From contig NZ_KI632507.1 of the NCBI RefSeq assembly GCF_000504165.1, positions 248,286 through 312,285 on the forward strand: a DNA stretch of 64,000 bases, read 5' to 3'. Positions 17,777 through 25,627 of this stretch are shown here, one piece after another. The stretch comes from Bacillus sp. FJAT-14578. Lineage in GTDB: Bacteria > Bacillota > Bacilli > Bacillales > Bacillaceae_H. The number at the start of each line of letters is the position of its first letter. The first letter of the stretch is position 1. The notes beneath the pieces were generated by a model. The model was given only the letters and a program-made list of their open reading frames with translations. It did not search any database and had not been told where the DNA came from. The position numbers were made by a program, and so were the translations under genes.

Positions 17777-18128
17777 AGAGGGGCTAGTATAAGAAGCCTA
17801 TTAAACTTGAATATGCTGCTGATACTACCAGGTCTAATACGAAAAATGAGAAAGAATAGAAAGTATGTACAAAATCTCCGATTTGTAGACCGTTAAGCTA
17901 TTAACCAAGCAATCGCTGAACGAATTTCACTTGACTGTGGACAGACTTCTCGCAGGAGGGTCTGTCCTTTCCGGTCTATATTCATCGCTCAGACTCTACT
18001 CAAAACCTGTTTAACTTAAGTAACTGCCAAGACATTTGTCCAACTTTAGTCTATATTGATGAACTCAATGAATACTGATGATATAAGCGATAGAAAGTCC
18101 TCGTCCATTTATCAAGTCCTATAATATG
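17777..18128. other. Intergenic remnant region
   Basis: No gene. A hairpin GGACAGAC/GTCTGTCC at 17939-17967 followed by TTTCC may end the operon. The stretch near 17791-17812 (TATTAAACTTGAA) resembles sequence next to the IS6-type end at 58268. Confidence 0.45.
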
Positions 18129-18575
18129 TTAAATATCTTGTTCATATTCCTTCATGATTTTATAAAACGTGTTTTTCTTCAGTTCTAACATTTCCATGAA
18201 TATAACTCCAGTTAACTCTCCATTTTTCCATTTTGGATAAGTTTCTTCTATGTCCCTGAACTTACGGCTGTCGAAGAGGGATTCGTTTTCCAGAACAATG
18301 ATATCCGCCTTTAGTTCTCGTGTAATATGCTTCCACTCTGCAATGACTTCGTCATAATTACGGCCCATCCGATCCAGCGCATCTATATACACAAGGTCAC
18401 CTTCTCCAAGTATCTTCCGCAACAATTGGTATTGAGGACGATCAAAGTTTTTTCCACTTGCTTTATCGACAAAGATGCGTCGAGCCTCCACACCTTTCTC
18501 TAGCATTTTTTGTAATTGTCGCTGTTCATTCTGTTCTTTCGTACTTACACGTATGTATAGGAAGAAACTCGTCAA
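18129..18575 (-). pseudogene. Small serine resolvase with an internal deletion
   Basis: Reading from TTG at 18575 gives about 148 residues. FFLYIRVSTKEQNEQRQ holds the catalytic-serine region, IDALDRMGRNYDEV follows, and the end TYPKWKNGELTGVIFMEMLE plus KKNTFYKIMKEYE is the HTH. After SLFDSRKF about 60 residues are missing: the LGxFIADLFLQ helix E and the REGIxxA linker, which the remnant at 7727-8002 retains. The deletion keeps the frame, but without helix E the protein is unlikely to be active. Its 5' end is the dispersed repeat found at 8011 and 44911. Confidence 0.75.
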
Positions 18576-18660
18576 AAAAGAGGGTTTGTGAAGACTCTCA
18601 CCTTTGTTTCCGTATGCGACACACGTGGAGTGCTGTGCGTTGATAGAAAGAGTCAAATAA

Positions 18661-20145
18661 TTAAGCAGAGGGAAGGGAAAATCGATAAAAGATTTTCACC
18701 TTTCCTTCTGCATTTATTTCAACTCTGCTAACTAGCCGATGTAACATTTCAGGAGTCAATTCATTGAAATCGAAGAATCGATTCAACTCGGCTTTTAATT
18801 TACTAACCTGGTCTGTTGAGTCCTTTTGGTTAAGCAGTGATTCGATTTCCTGTTTCTCGGTAGTTAGTTTTCTTATTTCAGCATTATTTGATTTTACAAC
18901 CTCTTGATATTCTTCTTTGGTAATTAGACCATCCGCCAGTAAATTAATTAGCTTCACTTTTTTTACGCTTAATTTTTCAATTTCTAAACCTAAAGAGTTT
19001 AATTTTTTCTGGTATGCTTGATTAGCTTTCTCCAGCTTTCCATTTAGTTTGTCCAAGTAGGTTCTTTTGCTAATAGCTGTTGACAAAGCCTTCAAATCAT
19101 CGAGTATGGTTTGTGTGAGCTCTACTTCTCTAATCGAATGGTTAGAGCAAGCCTTCTTACCGTATTTATTGTAGGAGCCACAAATATAACCTTTTCTGTT
19201 AGATTTGAAGTGCAAGCTTTTACCACAATCCGAACAAAAAGCCACGTTAGTAAAAAGATGTTTGTTTTGATGTGGTCGTTTTCTTTTGCGGGCTGACATT
19301 AAGTCTTGAACGGCTTGAAAATCACCTTTTGAAATAATAGGCTCGTGAGCATTTTCGATAACAATGAAGCTATCGGATGTGAGGTTTTTTCTTTTTTTGT
19401 TAGTTACACTAATAGAGGTTTCTCTTCCTTGTACTAAATCTCCAGTATAATGGGGGTTCGAAAGAATCTGTCTTACGGACGATCCTTGCCACTTGTCGTT
19501 GGCATTCTTTTTACTTGCAATTTGCGCAGGAGTAGGATAGCCCTGGTTATACAGTTCTCTGGCGATTCTATCAAATCCTTTGCCGCTTAAGTAATCCATA
19601 TAAATGCGTTTAACAATCTGGGGCGTATGATCATCCCTAATGAATAGCTTTCCGTCACATACTTTGTATCCATAAGGAGGATTCGAACCAGAAAATAGGC
19701 CTTTGCTTGCTCGGCTATTTAAAGCTGCTTTGACCCGCTCGCTGGTTCTTTGTGACTCCTGCTCATACATCCAGGCATACAAACCAAACATCTGATTATT
19801 GCCCTCTAACGTGTTAATAGCATTATCGAGCGTAATGATATGGATATCGTGTTGTGCGGCAGTGTCGCGGATTTGATAGGATAACTGTCCGTTCCTTGCA
19901 AGACGTGAAAGTTCTTTTGCTATGATGACATCAAACTTTTTTGCTTTTGCGTCTTGGATCAAGAGCTGCAATTTTTCACGTTTGTCAGTGGTGCCGCTCT
20001 CAATGTCTACATAAAAGTCGTGAACGTCCCATCCTTTGTTCTTAATAAAGGTAAAGAAGAGTTGCTTCTGATTCTCTAGCGATTGCTTTTGCTCCAATTT
20101 ATCTGTTGAAACCCGTATATATGCTGCGCATCTCATACACGTCAT
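18661..20145 (-). CDS. Large serine recombinase (integrase)
   Basis: 494 residues. The resolvase domain begins RCAAYIRVSTDKLEQKQSLE with the catalytic Ser and includes IIAKELSRLARNG. A recombinase domain follows (PPYGYKVCDGKL, GSSVRQILSNPHYTGDLVQG), then a zinc ribbon (FCSDCGKSLHF with YGKKACSNH) and a coiled coil near residues 370-450. This is the usual order for phage and element integrases that recombine attP with attB. It is the left-most gene of the element. The minus-strand start overlaps the upstream small gene by an ATGA. Confidence 0.92.
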   Translation of the reverse strand: MTCMRCAAYIRVSTDKLEQKQSLENQKQLFFTFIKNKGWDVHDFYVDIESGTTDKREKLQLLIQDAKAKKFDVIIAKELSRLARNGQLSYQIRDTAAQHDIHIITLDNAINTLEGNNQMFGLYAWMYEQESQRTSERVKAALNSRASKGLFSGSNPPYGYKVCDGKLFIRDDHTPQIVKRIYMDYLSGKGFDRIARELYNQGYPTPAQIASKKNANDKWQGSSVRQILSNPHYTGDLVQGRETSISVTNKKRKNLTSDSFIVIENAHEPIISKGDFQAVQDLMSARKRKRPHQNKHLFTNVAFCSDCGKSLHFKSNRKGYICGSYNKYGKKACSNHSIREVELTQTILDDLKALSTAISKRTYLDKLNGKLEKANQAYQKKLNSLGLEIEKLSVKKVKLINLLADGLITKEEYQEVVKSNNAEIRKLTTEKQEIESLLNQKDSTDQVSKLKAELNRFFDFNELTPEMLHRLVSRVEINAEGKVKIFYRFSLPSA

Positions 20146-20294
20146 TCCTTTCCGGTGTAATGAGATGTAGCAGTGTTCACCTTGCCCTTATCGTAATAGG
20201 GATGTAATAAATTGTAAATTACTTCTGTTACAATTAAATCCATTAGTTCTTGGAAATCGTGTTGCTTATCAAATACTCTCTCTATTGTTGTCAT
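20142..20294 (-). CDS. Small protein translationally coupled to the recombinase
   Basis: 50 codons, starting MTTIERVFDKQHDFQELMDL, with GGAGGAG seven bases upstream and a stop that overlaps the recombinase start (ATGA). It is too short for a domain call. The coupling suggests a function tied to recombination, but that is inference. Confidence 0.6.
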   Translation of the reverse strand: MTTIERVFDKQHDFQELMDLIVTEVIYNLLHPYYDKGKVNTATSHYTGKE

Positions 20295-20529
20295 ATTTCT
20301 CCTCCAAAGCTGGTGCTTCTCTAAAAATTGTTCCTCATTTTCCCCATTGTCTGTTAGCCCTTGTCTTCGTAAGTCGTAACGTGTGGAATTGGATTTACCC
20401 TTATTTCCCCATTCTCCCCATCGACTTTTATGTAGATGACGGGGAAAAAGGGAAGATGTGAGATATGATGTTCCCCAACCTTATCTTCTACAGCGCCAAC
20501 GGATAAGAGTAATTGGGGAAAAGGGGACA
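20295..20529. other. Intergenic region with repeated TTCCCC motifs
   Basis: No gene seen. TTCCCC(A) or its complement TGGGGAA/GGGGAAAA occurs at least five times (about 20338, 20404, 20440, 20473, 20513), mixed orientations. It could be a protein-binding array or replication region of the element. Confidence 0.35.
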
Positions 20530-22080
20530 CTAAATTTTAAGAATATAAGGATTAACGAGTAGGAACTGTTTTGGTTTTAATTTTTGTACTTCTTCGGAAT
20601 ATAGCCGTACAAATCCTCGCTCTTCCAATTCTTGAAGCAAGGACTGTAACCTTTTACTATCCAAGCGGCTCTTGACGCTCTGTTGTATGTCCCTATAGGG
20701 AACAGGAAGGTCTATCCTTCCCGTTTTGTCTTGTTGCTTTCTATACTTCTTGGCAATAATTTTTAAAAGATATTGAGCGTCTTCTAATTCTGGATTGTGC
20801 ATCATATGTCCAAAAGCGGCTTTTGCATGTGAAACAAAATATTCCTCTAGCTTGATAGCTTTATACATAATTTCTGCACTGATCTCTGTAGGGACTTTAT
20901 TAGAAGCAACGTGATCAATACGATGAGCAATGTGTAATAATCCTGAAATACGGGCAATATTTCCAACGATTTTGCCGCCCCATTCTGGTATTTCAGCGAG
21001 CTTTCCATTTTCTCTTAATTCTTGCTCGCTTTTTTCTTGGAAGTCCTTAAATAAGGCATCAGCCTCTTCACTGAGGGTAAGAATTACCCGTTGATCGGCA
21101 CAATATTTCATTAGTGACTCCATATTTTCATTGTATTTAGCCCTAACATCTTCTGATATAGGTTGAGGGCGCACATTCCGATAACCTTTAAAATCCTTGG
21201 GAATAGAGTATAAAAAGCGGGCCATCAATCCCCGTCCTAGGAATATACGAGGGAGGTCTTGAATCACATCGTTTTGCCCAAATACCCCAACAGTTAAAGC
21301 TGGAGATTCAAGGATTTCCGTACGCTCCCTGCGATCTACACAAAGGTAATCTCCAACGTGTCCTTTGAGATAAACTTCGAGGTTAACATGTCCGCTGTAA
21401 CGGCCTTTAATCATGTCGAATATACCACTTTCAGCTGAAAGTACAGCGATTCTTTCTCTGTTCTGTTTCATGAGTGTGACTAGTGTCTCGGGAGTAGCGT
21501 CATCAGTCACGAATGTTGGTAAATATAGAGGTGGAAGGGATTGAAGCTCTTCCTGAACTTTACGAATTTCCTGTTGAAGCTCTTCCTTGCCTTCTTTAGC
21601 ATATTTTCCTTCGAGATGTTCTACTCGCTTCATTAGTGCTCTACGCTTTGAATCACGTTGGTTTACTTCTAATTCTAGTCGTTCTCTTTCCTTTTCCTGA
21701 AATAAAGTAATGGGTCGAGCCATCTCCCGGAATACTGAACTTTTTCGGTTTGCAGGACCCATTAAAGTCATCGTGTACGTGTTCAGTGGTTCAGTCCAAT
21801 CACCATAAGGGTTTATTACGAATCTTTTGGTAACTGCAACAGACAATACTGATATTGCAGCCATACTGGCCATATCAACTGGTGTCTGTGTTGTTTCAGC
21901 AACTGCCTCGACATACTCCTCCAGCCATGAGGGAAACAGTGCTGGTTCAAAACTAGGCAAATCGTAGCTATCGAAACGGATCGGTTCTTCCCAAGTATTA
22001 AGATAGCTCTGCTCCTCATTAAACTCATTCATTTTATTAAATTCCTCGGTAGTAAGGTTACTCAGTTGTAAATAATTCAT
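20530..22080 (-). CDS. DUF3987-family protein of the integrative element
   Basis: About 516 residues. It shows the family features: an early TPVDMASMAAISVLSVAV segment, TLMGPANRKSS (a Walker A-like loop without the full GxxxxGK[ST]), VLSAESGIFDMI, and GRGLMARFLYSIPKD. A charged coiled coil is near residues 135-180. DUF3987 proteins are common in mobile elements next to primase-like genes and are thought to take part in replication. MNYLQ at 22080 overlaps the primase gene; ATG at 22032 with GAGG upstream is an alternative start. Confidence 0.8.
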   Translation of the reverse strand: MNYLQLSNLTTEEFNKMNEFNEEQSYLNTWEEPIRFDSYDLPSFEPALFPSWLEEYVEAVAETTQTPVDMASMAAISVLSVAVTKRFVINPYGDWTEPLNTYTMTLMGPANRKSSVFREMARPITLFQEKERERLELEVNQRDSKRRALMKRVEHLEGKYAKEGKEELQQEIRKVQEELQSLPPLYLPTFVTDDATPETLVTLMKQNRERIAVLSAESGIFDMIKGRYSGHVNLEVYLKGHVGDYLCVDRRERTEILESPALTVGVFGQNDVIQDLPRIFLGRGLMARFLYSIPKDFKGYRNVRPQPISEDVRAKYNENMESLMKYCADQRVILTLSEEADALFKDFQEKSEQELRENGKLAEIPEWGGKIVGNIARISGLLHIAHRIDHVASNKVPTEISAEIMYKAIKLEEYFVSHAKAAFGHMMHNPELEDAQYLLKIIAKKYRKQQDKTGRIDLPVPYRDIQQSVKSRLDSKRLQSLLQELEERGFVRLYSEEVQKLKPKQFLLVNPYILKI

Positions 22081-22660
22081 TTTCCGTCATTACCCCGAGT
22101 TGCTTAATTGCAAAAATTTTATTCTCTATACTATTAGATTCGAGTAAACCAAAAAGATACTGAATATAAGAGGATAAATGATAGATGTCGCCTTCTTGTT
22201 CGAGCTCATCTGGAGTTGTGATATTGCTAGCCACCTCTAGAACGTGCCTATCGAGTGCCATCAGCTGTTCGGCACAGTTATTGCAGTGTGTGTTAAATTC
22301 GTTTAATGTTTGTTTAATTTTTCTTTTCTGTTCGTAATGCTCAAAGACTTTTGACCAAGGAATTGAAGAGGATTGAATGCCTAAATCTCTACCCAGTAAT
22401 TCGATAGATTGCTTTGTAGAAATGTTATGAGATTTCACAACCAGGTCAATAACATCTCCATGCCCACAACCAGCCCAGCATTTCCATCTATTGCTGTCGG
22501 TATAAACAGTGAAAGATGGGTTTCTATCATTATGGAATGGGCAGCAAATGTTAAATTTTCTTTTATGCAGTGGGGCTTTGGAAAGATTAGCACTAGTATA
22601 CTCTTCTAATGCCTCATTAATAGAAATGTTCTTCTTAATATCATTGATAATAAAATTCAT
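22058..22660 (-). CDS. CHC2 zinc-finger primase-like protein
   Basis: 200 residues. NICCPFHNDRNPSFTVYTDS followed by WKCWAGCGHGDVIDLV is the CHC2 zinc-binding domain of DnaG-type primases (Cys, His, Cys, Cys) at residues 38-75. The catalytic TOPRIM domain is absent, so it probably supplies template recognition. It overlaps the DUF3987 gene by 23 bases and the HTH gene by 4, forming one minus-strand operon. Confidence 0.88.
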   Translation of the reverse strand: MNFIINDIKKNISINEALEEYTSANLSKAPLHKRKFNICCPFHNDRNPSFTVYTDSNRWKCWAGCGHGDVIDLVVKSHNISTKQSIELLGRDLGIQSSSIPWSKVFEHYEQKRKIKQTLNEFNTHCNNCAEQLMALDRHVLEVASNITTPDELEQEGDIYHLSSYIQYLFGLLESNSIENKIFAIKQLGVMTENELFTTE

Positions 22661-22863
22661 TGATTTTTATCTCCTTTATTTTCATTTTGCAATTCTTTTG
22701 TTAAATCAACAATTGTCTGCAATATCAGTTCTTTTCTTTTAGCTGGTAGTTCCTTACGTAGCCAACGGTAAAAGGTGTTTTCCGAAATTCCGAGTCTTTC
22801 CGCAAGCACGTAGTCAGGTACATTTTTTTTAGCTTCTTTAATGTCTAAGTTGCGTTTAAACAT
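22657..22863 (-). CDS. Small helix-turn-helix protein
   Basis: 68 residues. VPDYVLAERLGISENTFYRW is a compact HTH of the type seen in phage and element regulators. AGGAGGGAGCAA precedes the ATG. It is first in the minus-strand replication operon and divergent from the gene at 22989, so it may control this divergent promoter region. Confidence 0.75.
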   Translation of the reverse strand: MFKRNLDIKEAKKNVPDYVLAERLGISENTFYRWLRKELPAKRKELILQTIVDLTKELQNENKGDKNQ

Positions 22864-22914
22864 TTGCTCCCTCCTTTCTGCGTTAGTAGTGGTAGTAGTA
22901 GTACTAACTCACAA

Positions 22915-22980
22915 TTTAAGTGTACAGTTTTTATTTTTATTGGTACACTTTATTAAGGGTACATTTACAGGGTACATTGG
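22915..22980. promoter_or_regulatory. GTACA-repeat divergent control region
   Basis: The motif (T/G)GTACA(C/T) occurs four times in about 60 bases (near 22921, 22945, 22959 and 22971), both orientations, between divergent element genes. It is likely an operator or element switch. Confidence 0.45.
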
Positions 22981-22988
22981 AGGTTTTT

Positions 22989-23876
22989 ATGAGTAGAGTT
23001 ATACCATTAAAAGAAGAAATGGATACAAAGAAGAAGGGTGCTTATGAAAATGCGTCAGCCCATTTTGCCAGCCAGTTTGTAATATATAAGGATTATGAGG
23101 TTTGTTTAGGAGAAGAGGATATAAACGGTGATCAAGAAAAATATATCCGGGCCTCAACAGATGAATTTGTAATATTTGATCCATCTCACTATTCCGGCCA
23201 TTTGTATTTAGAAATTGCTAAAATTGAGTTGGATACAGAAACTAAAATATACAAAGACAATGTTCAAGGTAAAGAAACGGAAAAACAGCTAGAGGTACCT
23301 AAAATTAACTCTAAAAAGTCTAAAAATAGCCTAATTAAATTTTGTAAAAAGTTTGGCTTGTTGGGGGTACGCGATCGTAAATACACCCATATCCAGGTGC
23401 GCGAAAATGATTTTTTAGAGGGTCCAAAAAGTATTTATTTACATGATGTTAAAGAGGATTTTATCGATAGTGATTTAGTAGAAGTAATATACAGGATGAA
23501 AATTGCTGTGGGTCATATTGAGAGATTGACTGATGGAACGATCACAGAAAAAGAGCGAAATGAATTGGACAGTATAGTTAATTCTGAATTGACATTTGTT
23601 TATCGGAGAATTCAAAGGAAGGGCGAAGAGTATCATCCCCAGCTATTATTTGCCTCCCTCATTGACTTTGCATGGTGGCAACTACAGGAAGCAATGCTTG
23701 GGAACATCAATTATAGGCGATGTAAGAATGATAAATGTGGAAATATTTTTGCGGTTATACATGGTAATCAGAATTTTTGCCCCCCAGCTCCTAGAACAAA
23801 GACAAGTGCCTGTTTAAATGCTTATAAACAGAGAAAACGGCGTCAAAAACAAAAGAATAGTTTAGAGTTCTTGTGA
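22989..23876 (+). CDS. Element protein with C-terminal CGNR-like zinc finger
   Basis: About 295 residues, from ATG at 22989 with TTGGAGG eight bases upstream. The first 200 residues give no recognised domain. The C-terminus carries RRCKNDKCGNIFAVIHGNQN, then FCPPAP, a further Cys and a basic tail YKQRKRRQK. That C-x4-C...C layout resembles CGNR/zinc-ribbon DNA-binding tails of element proteins. It is divergent from the replication genes; function unknown. Confidence 0.6.
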   Translation: MSRVIPLKEEMDTKKKGAYENASAHFASQFVIYKDYEVCLGEEDINGDQEKYIRASTDEFVIFDPSHYSGHLYLEIAKIELDTETKIYKDNVQGKETEKQLEVPKINSKKSKNSLIKFCKKFGLLGVRDRKYTHIQVRENDFLEGPKSIYLHDVKEDFIDSDLVEVIYRMKIAVGHIERLTDGTITEKERNELDSIVNSELTFVYRRIQRKGEEYHPQLLFASLIDFAWWQLQEAMLGNINYRRCKNDKCGNIFAVIHGNQNFCPPAPRTKTSACLNAYKQRKRRQKQKNSLEFL

Positions 23877-24005
23877 TTTAGAATTGATAGAAGTAGAACG
23901 ATATTTAATGACCCTGATAAATAGGGAAACAATCTTTTATAATTTTTATCTTATCCTTATGCTACAAATGCTAAGAAATGCTAAGGTTTGAAGGAGATAT
24001 AGGTA

Positions 24006-24209
24006 TTGAAAGTTAAATATGATTGGCAGACAATAGAGAAAACTTTTATCGAAGCAGGCCATCATAGTGGCGTTACTTTAAAAGTACTTAGCAATCGCTT
24101 AGGAATTCCTTATCAAACAGTTAGGAGAAAGGCGGCAATTGAGAAATGGCACAATCGACGCTTGTTTGCTTGGTATAAAACAAATGCTACAAAACCTGAT
24201 AAAACCTAA
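24006..24209 (+). CDS. Small HTH protein (terminase-small-subunit-like N-terminus)
   Basis: 67 residues from TTG with AAGGAGATA upstream. DWQTIEKTFIEAGHHSG then LKVLSNRLGIPYQTVRRKAA is a helix-turn-helix that resembles the DNA-binding start of phage terminase small subunits, but the rest of that protein is not present. Basic C-terminus. Confidence 0.55.
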   Translation: MKVKYDWQTIEKTFIEAGHHSGVTLKVLSNRLGIPYQTVRRKAAIEKWHNRRLFAWYKTNATKPDKT

Positions 24210-24428
24210 AATTTGAATCGATTATTCCATATGATTCAGGATTCTTTTTCTTTAGGATATATTAAATTGTAATGCTGGCTCTTCTTGTTCAACTAGTGAG
24301 GTATTTCTATAATAAGAGATATTACTTTTTTACTGTGCTAACAGGCAGTTTAAGCATGGAGAGAATTGAATGTTTTATAGATGGCTCAAACTAAATATTT
24401 ATATAAAGTTTAACAAGGGGGAGAAGGT

Positions 24429-24581
24429 ATGGCCTTTGAGACTGGCGGCAGGGAAGACCAACTTGGGAACCGGCATGAGGGGTGGTGGGTTGCTAAGCAA
24501 CTATTGCGTCTATTTAATGTATCTATAGTCAACCTGCCTACGACGAAGTTCGTAACGCATTTGAACATTTTGGTTACCTGA
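24429..24581 (+). pseudogene. N-terminal fragment of a gene resembling defence-associated proteins
   Basis: AAGGGGGAGAAGGT then ATG gives a strong start. The first 30 codons read MAFETGGREDQLGNRHEG, then WWVAKQLLRLFN. This style of opening occurs in large defence-type nuclease/NTPase proteins, as far as I recall. After about codon 31 the frame runs antisense into the aegerolysin-like gene, so the body is lost. Confidence 0.4.
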
Positions 24582-25148
24582 TTCACAGGCTTTGTAAGTA
24601 ATATACTGGGCAGCTTTAGGACCAGTTAAGATTATATTGCAACTGTTACTTCCGACATATGGAATATTCCAATATACAGTCAGTTCAATTCCATCTCCAG
24701 CATAGGTGATACTCCCTTCCCTATTTATTTCTGGAATACTTCCGATGAAACCCTTTACGCCAAACACAAGTGTAGAGTGGGGTGGAATTTCCCTGGTTGG
24801 AGTAATTGCCCAACTCCCTAACTGTGTACTTTCCTTTACCTTTCTCAGTGTAGTATTCGTGAAATTATGGATTTGAAAAATTCCGGACCAGGGTGGATTG
24901 TACATAGCTAGCACGTCTTTAACTTTGGTAACGGCCTTACTAACTTCACCTTCCGCGCCTGCAGATGCCAAAATTCCTTCAATTATAGGCCTATCGTCTC
25001 CGTTAATTCCTTTATGGGGATAAGTTTGTCTTGTAATTGAGTAGGGATAGACACAGGGATTAGCAGCTATTAACCCAGGATAGGAATGGGGGTAATAGAA
25101 TGAAGGGTGTCCGTAATAGGGAATCTGTCTGTATGTTTTTCGGTTCAA
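24510..25148 (-). CDS. Aegerolysin-like protein
   Basis: 212 residues from TTG (AGGAGG nine bases upstream). A Tyr/Pro-rich head (RQIPYYGHPSFYYPHSYP) is followed by a beta-rich domain: FQIHNFTNTTLRKVKES, GSWAITPTREIPPHS, GSITYAGDGIELTVYWNIPY and VGSNSCNI. GxITY...WNIPYVGSN fits the aegerolysin pattern (GTEG-Y...WDNPyvGSN), small proteins that bind membrane lipids and can act with a MACPF partner. No signal peptide and no MACPF gene were seen. It is a paralogue of the gene at 25628-26824. Confidence 0.6.
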   Translation of the reverse strand: MNRKTYRQIPYYGHPSFYYPHSYPGLIAANPCVYPYSITRQTYPHKGINGDDRPIIEGILASAGAEGEVSKAVTKVKDVLAMYNPPWSGIFQIHNFTNTTLRKVKESTQLGSWAITPTREIPPHSTLVFGVKGFIGSIPEINREGSITYAGDGIELTVYWNIPYVGSNSCNIILTGPKAAQYITYKACESGNQNVQMRYELRRRQVDYRYIK

Positions 25149-25345
25149 TGTATGTTCCTCCTAAAATTGATCACAGTTTTCATCATAGTTTATTTGGATG
25201 TGTATGTTTTAGTTGATTGTCTAAATAAAATTGATGATTCTACCCTGCAGGGTAATGATAATTTTATTAATTTGAAAGATCTCTTTAGGCAAAATAGAGC
25301 TTGAACAAATATCATTAAGTGGCGATTTTAAAGAGGATTAATAAA

Positions 25346-25372
25346 AAAGCCCTTCAACAAAAGGGCTTTTTG
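25346..25372. terminator. Bidirectional terminator
   Basis: AAAAGCCCTT pairs with AAGGGCTTTT, with A and T runs on both sides. It lies between the two aegerolysin-like genes. Confidence 0.8.
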
Positions 25373-25548
25373 CTTGTGTGTTAATTGATTCGACTGCCAT
25401 GCAACTTTAAGGCGTATGATATATTTCTTTTATTTGTTTATGAGATTAACCTAATGACTCCGTACGATTGTGATGTAGGAAGTCAGTTTTTTGACCACAT
25501 TTTGACCATGAAACATATAGAAGGGGTTAACACCGAAATTCAACTAAC

Positions 25549-25580
25549 CTAAAAAACCCTTTAAATATTAGGGTTTTCTA
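25549..25580 (-). terminator. Terminator after the aegerolysin-LGFP gene
   Basis: On the minus strand AAAACCCTAATATTTAAAGG folds back on itself (AAAACCCT with AGGGTTTT) and ends in six T. Confidence 0.7.
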
Positions 25581-25627
25581 GTTTTTTTATATCCGCGTTT
25601 TGTAGGCATAATAATTATTTATTAATA

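Noticed and set aside
18661..22863. SCC-type cassette with ccr recombinases
   Set aside because: There is one large recombinase rather than a ccrA/ccrB pair or a clear CcrC, and no evidence of insertion at rlmH.
18661..24209. Complete prophage
   Set aside because: There are no capsid, portal, tail or lysis genes; only recombination, replication and small regulators.
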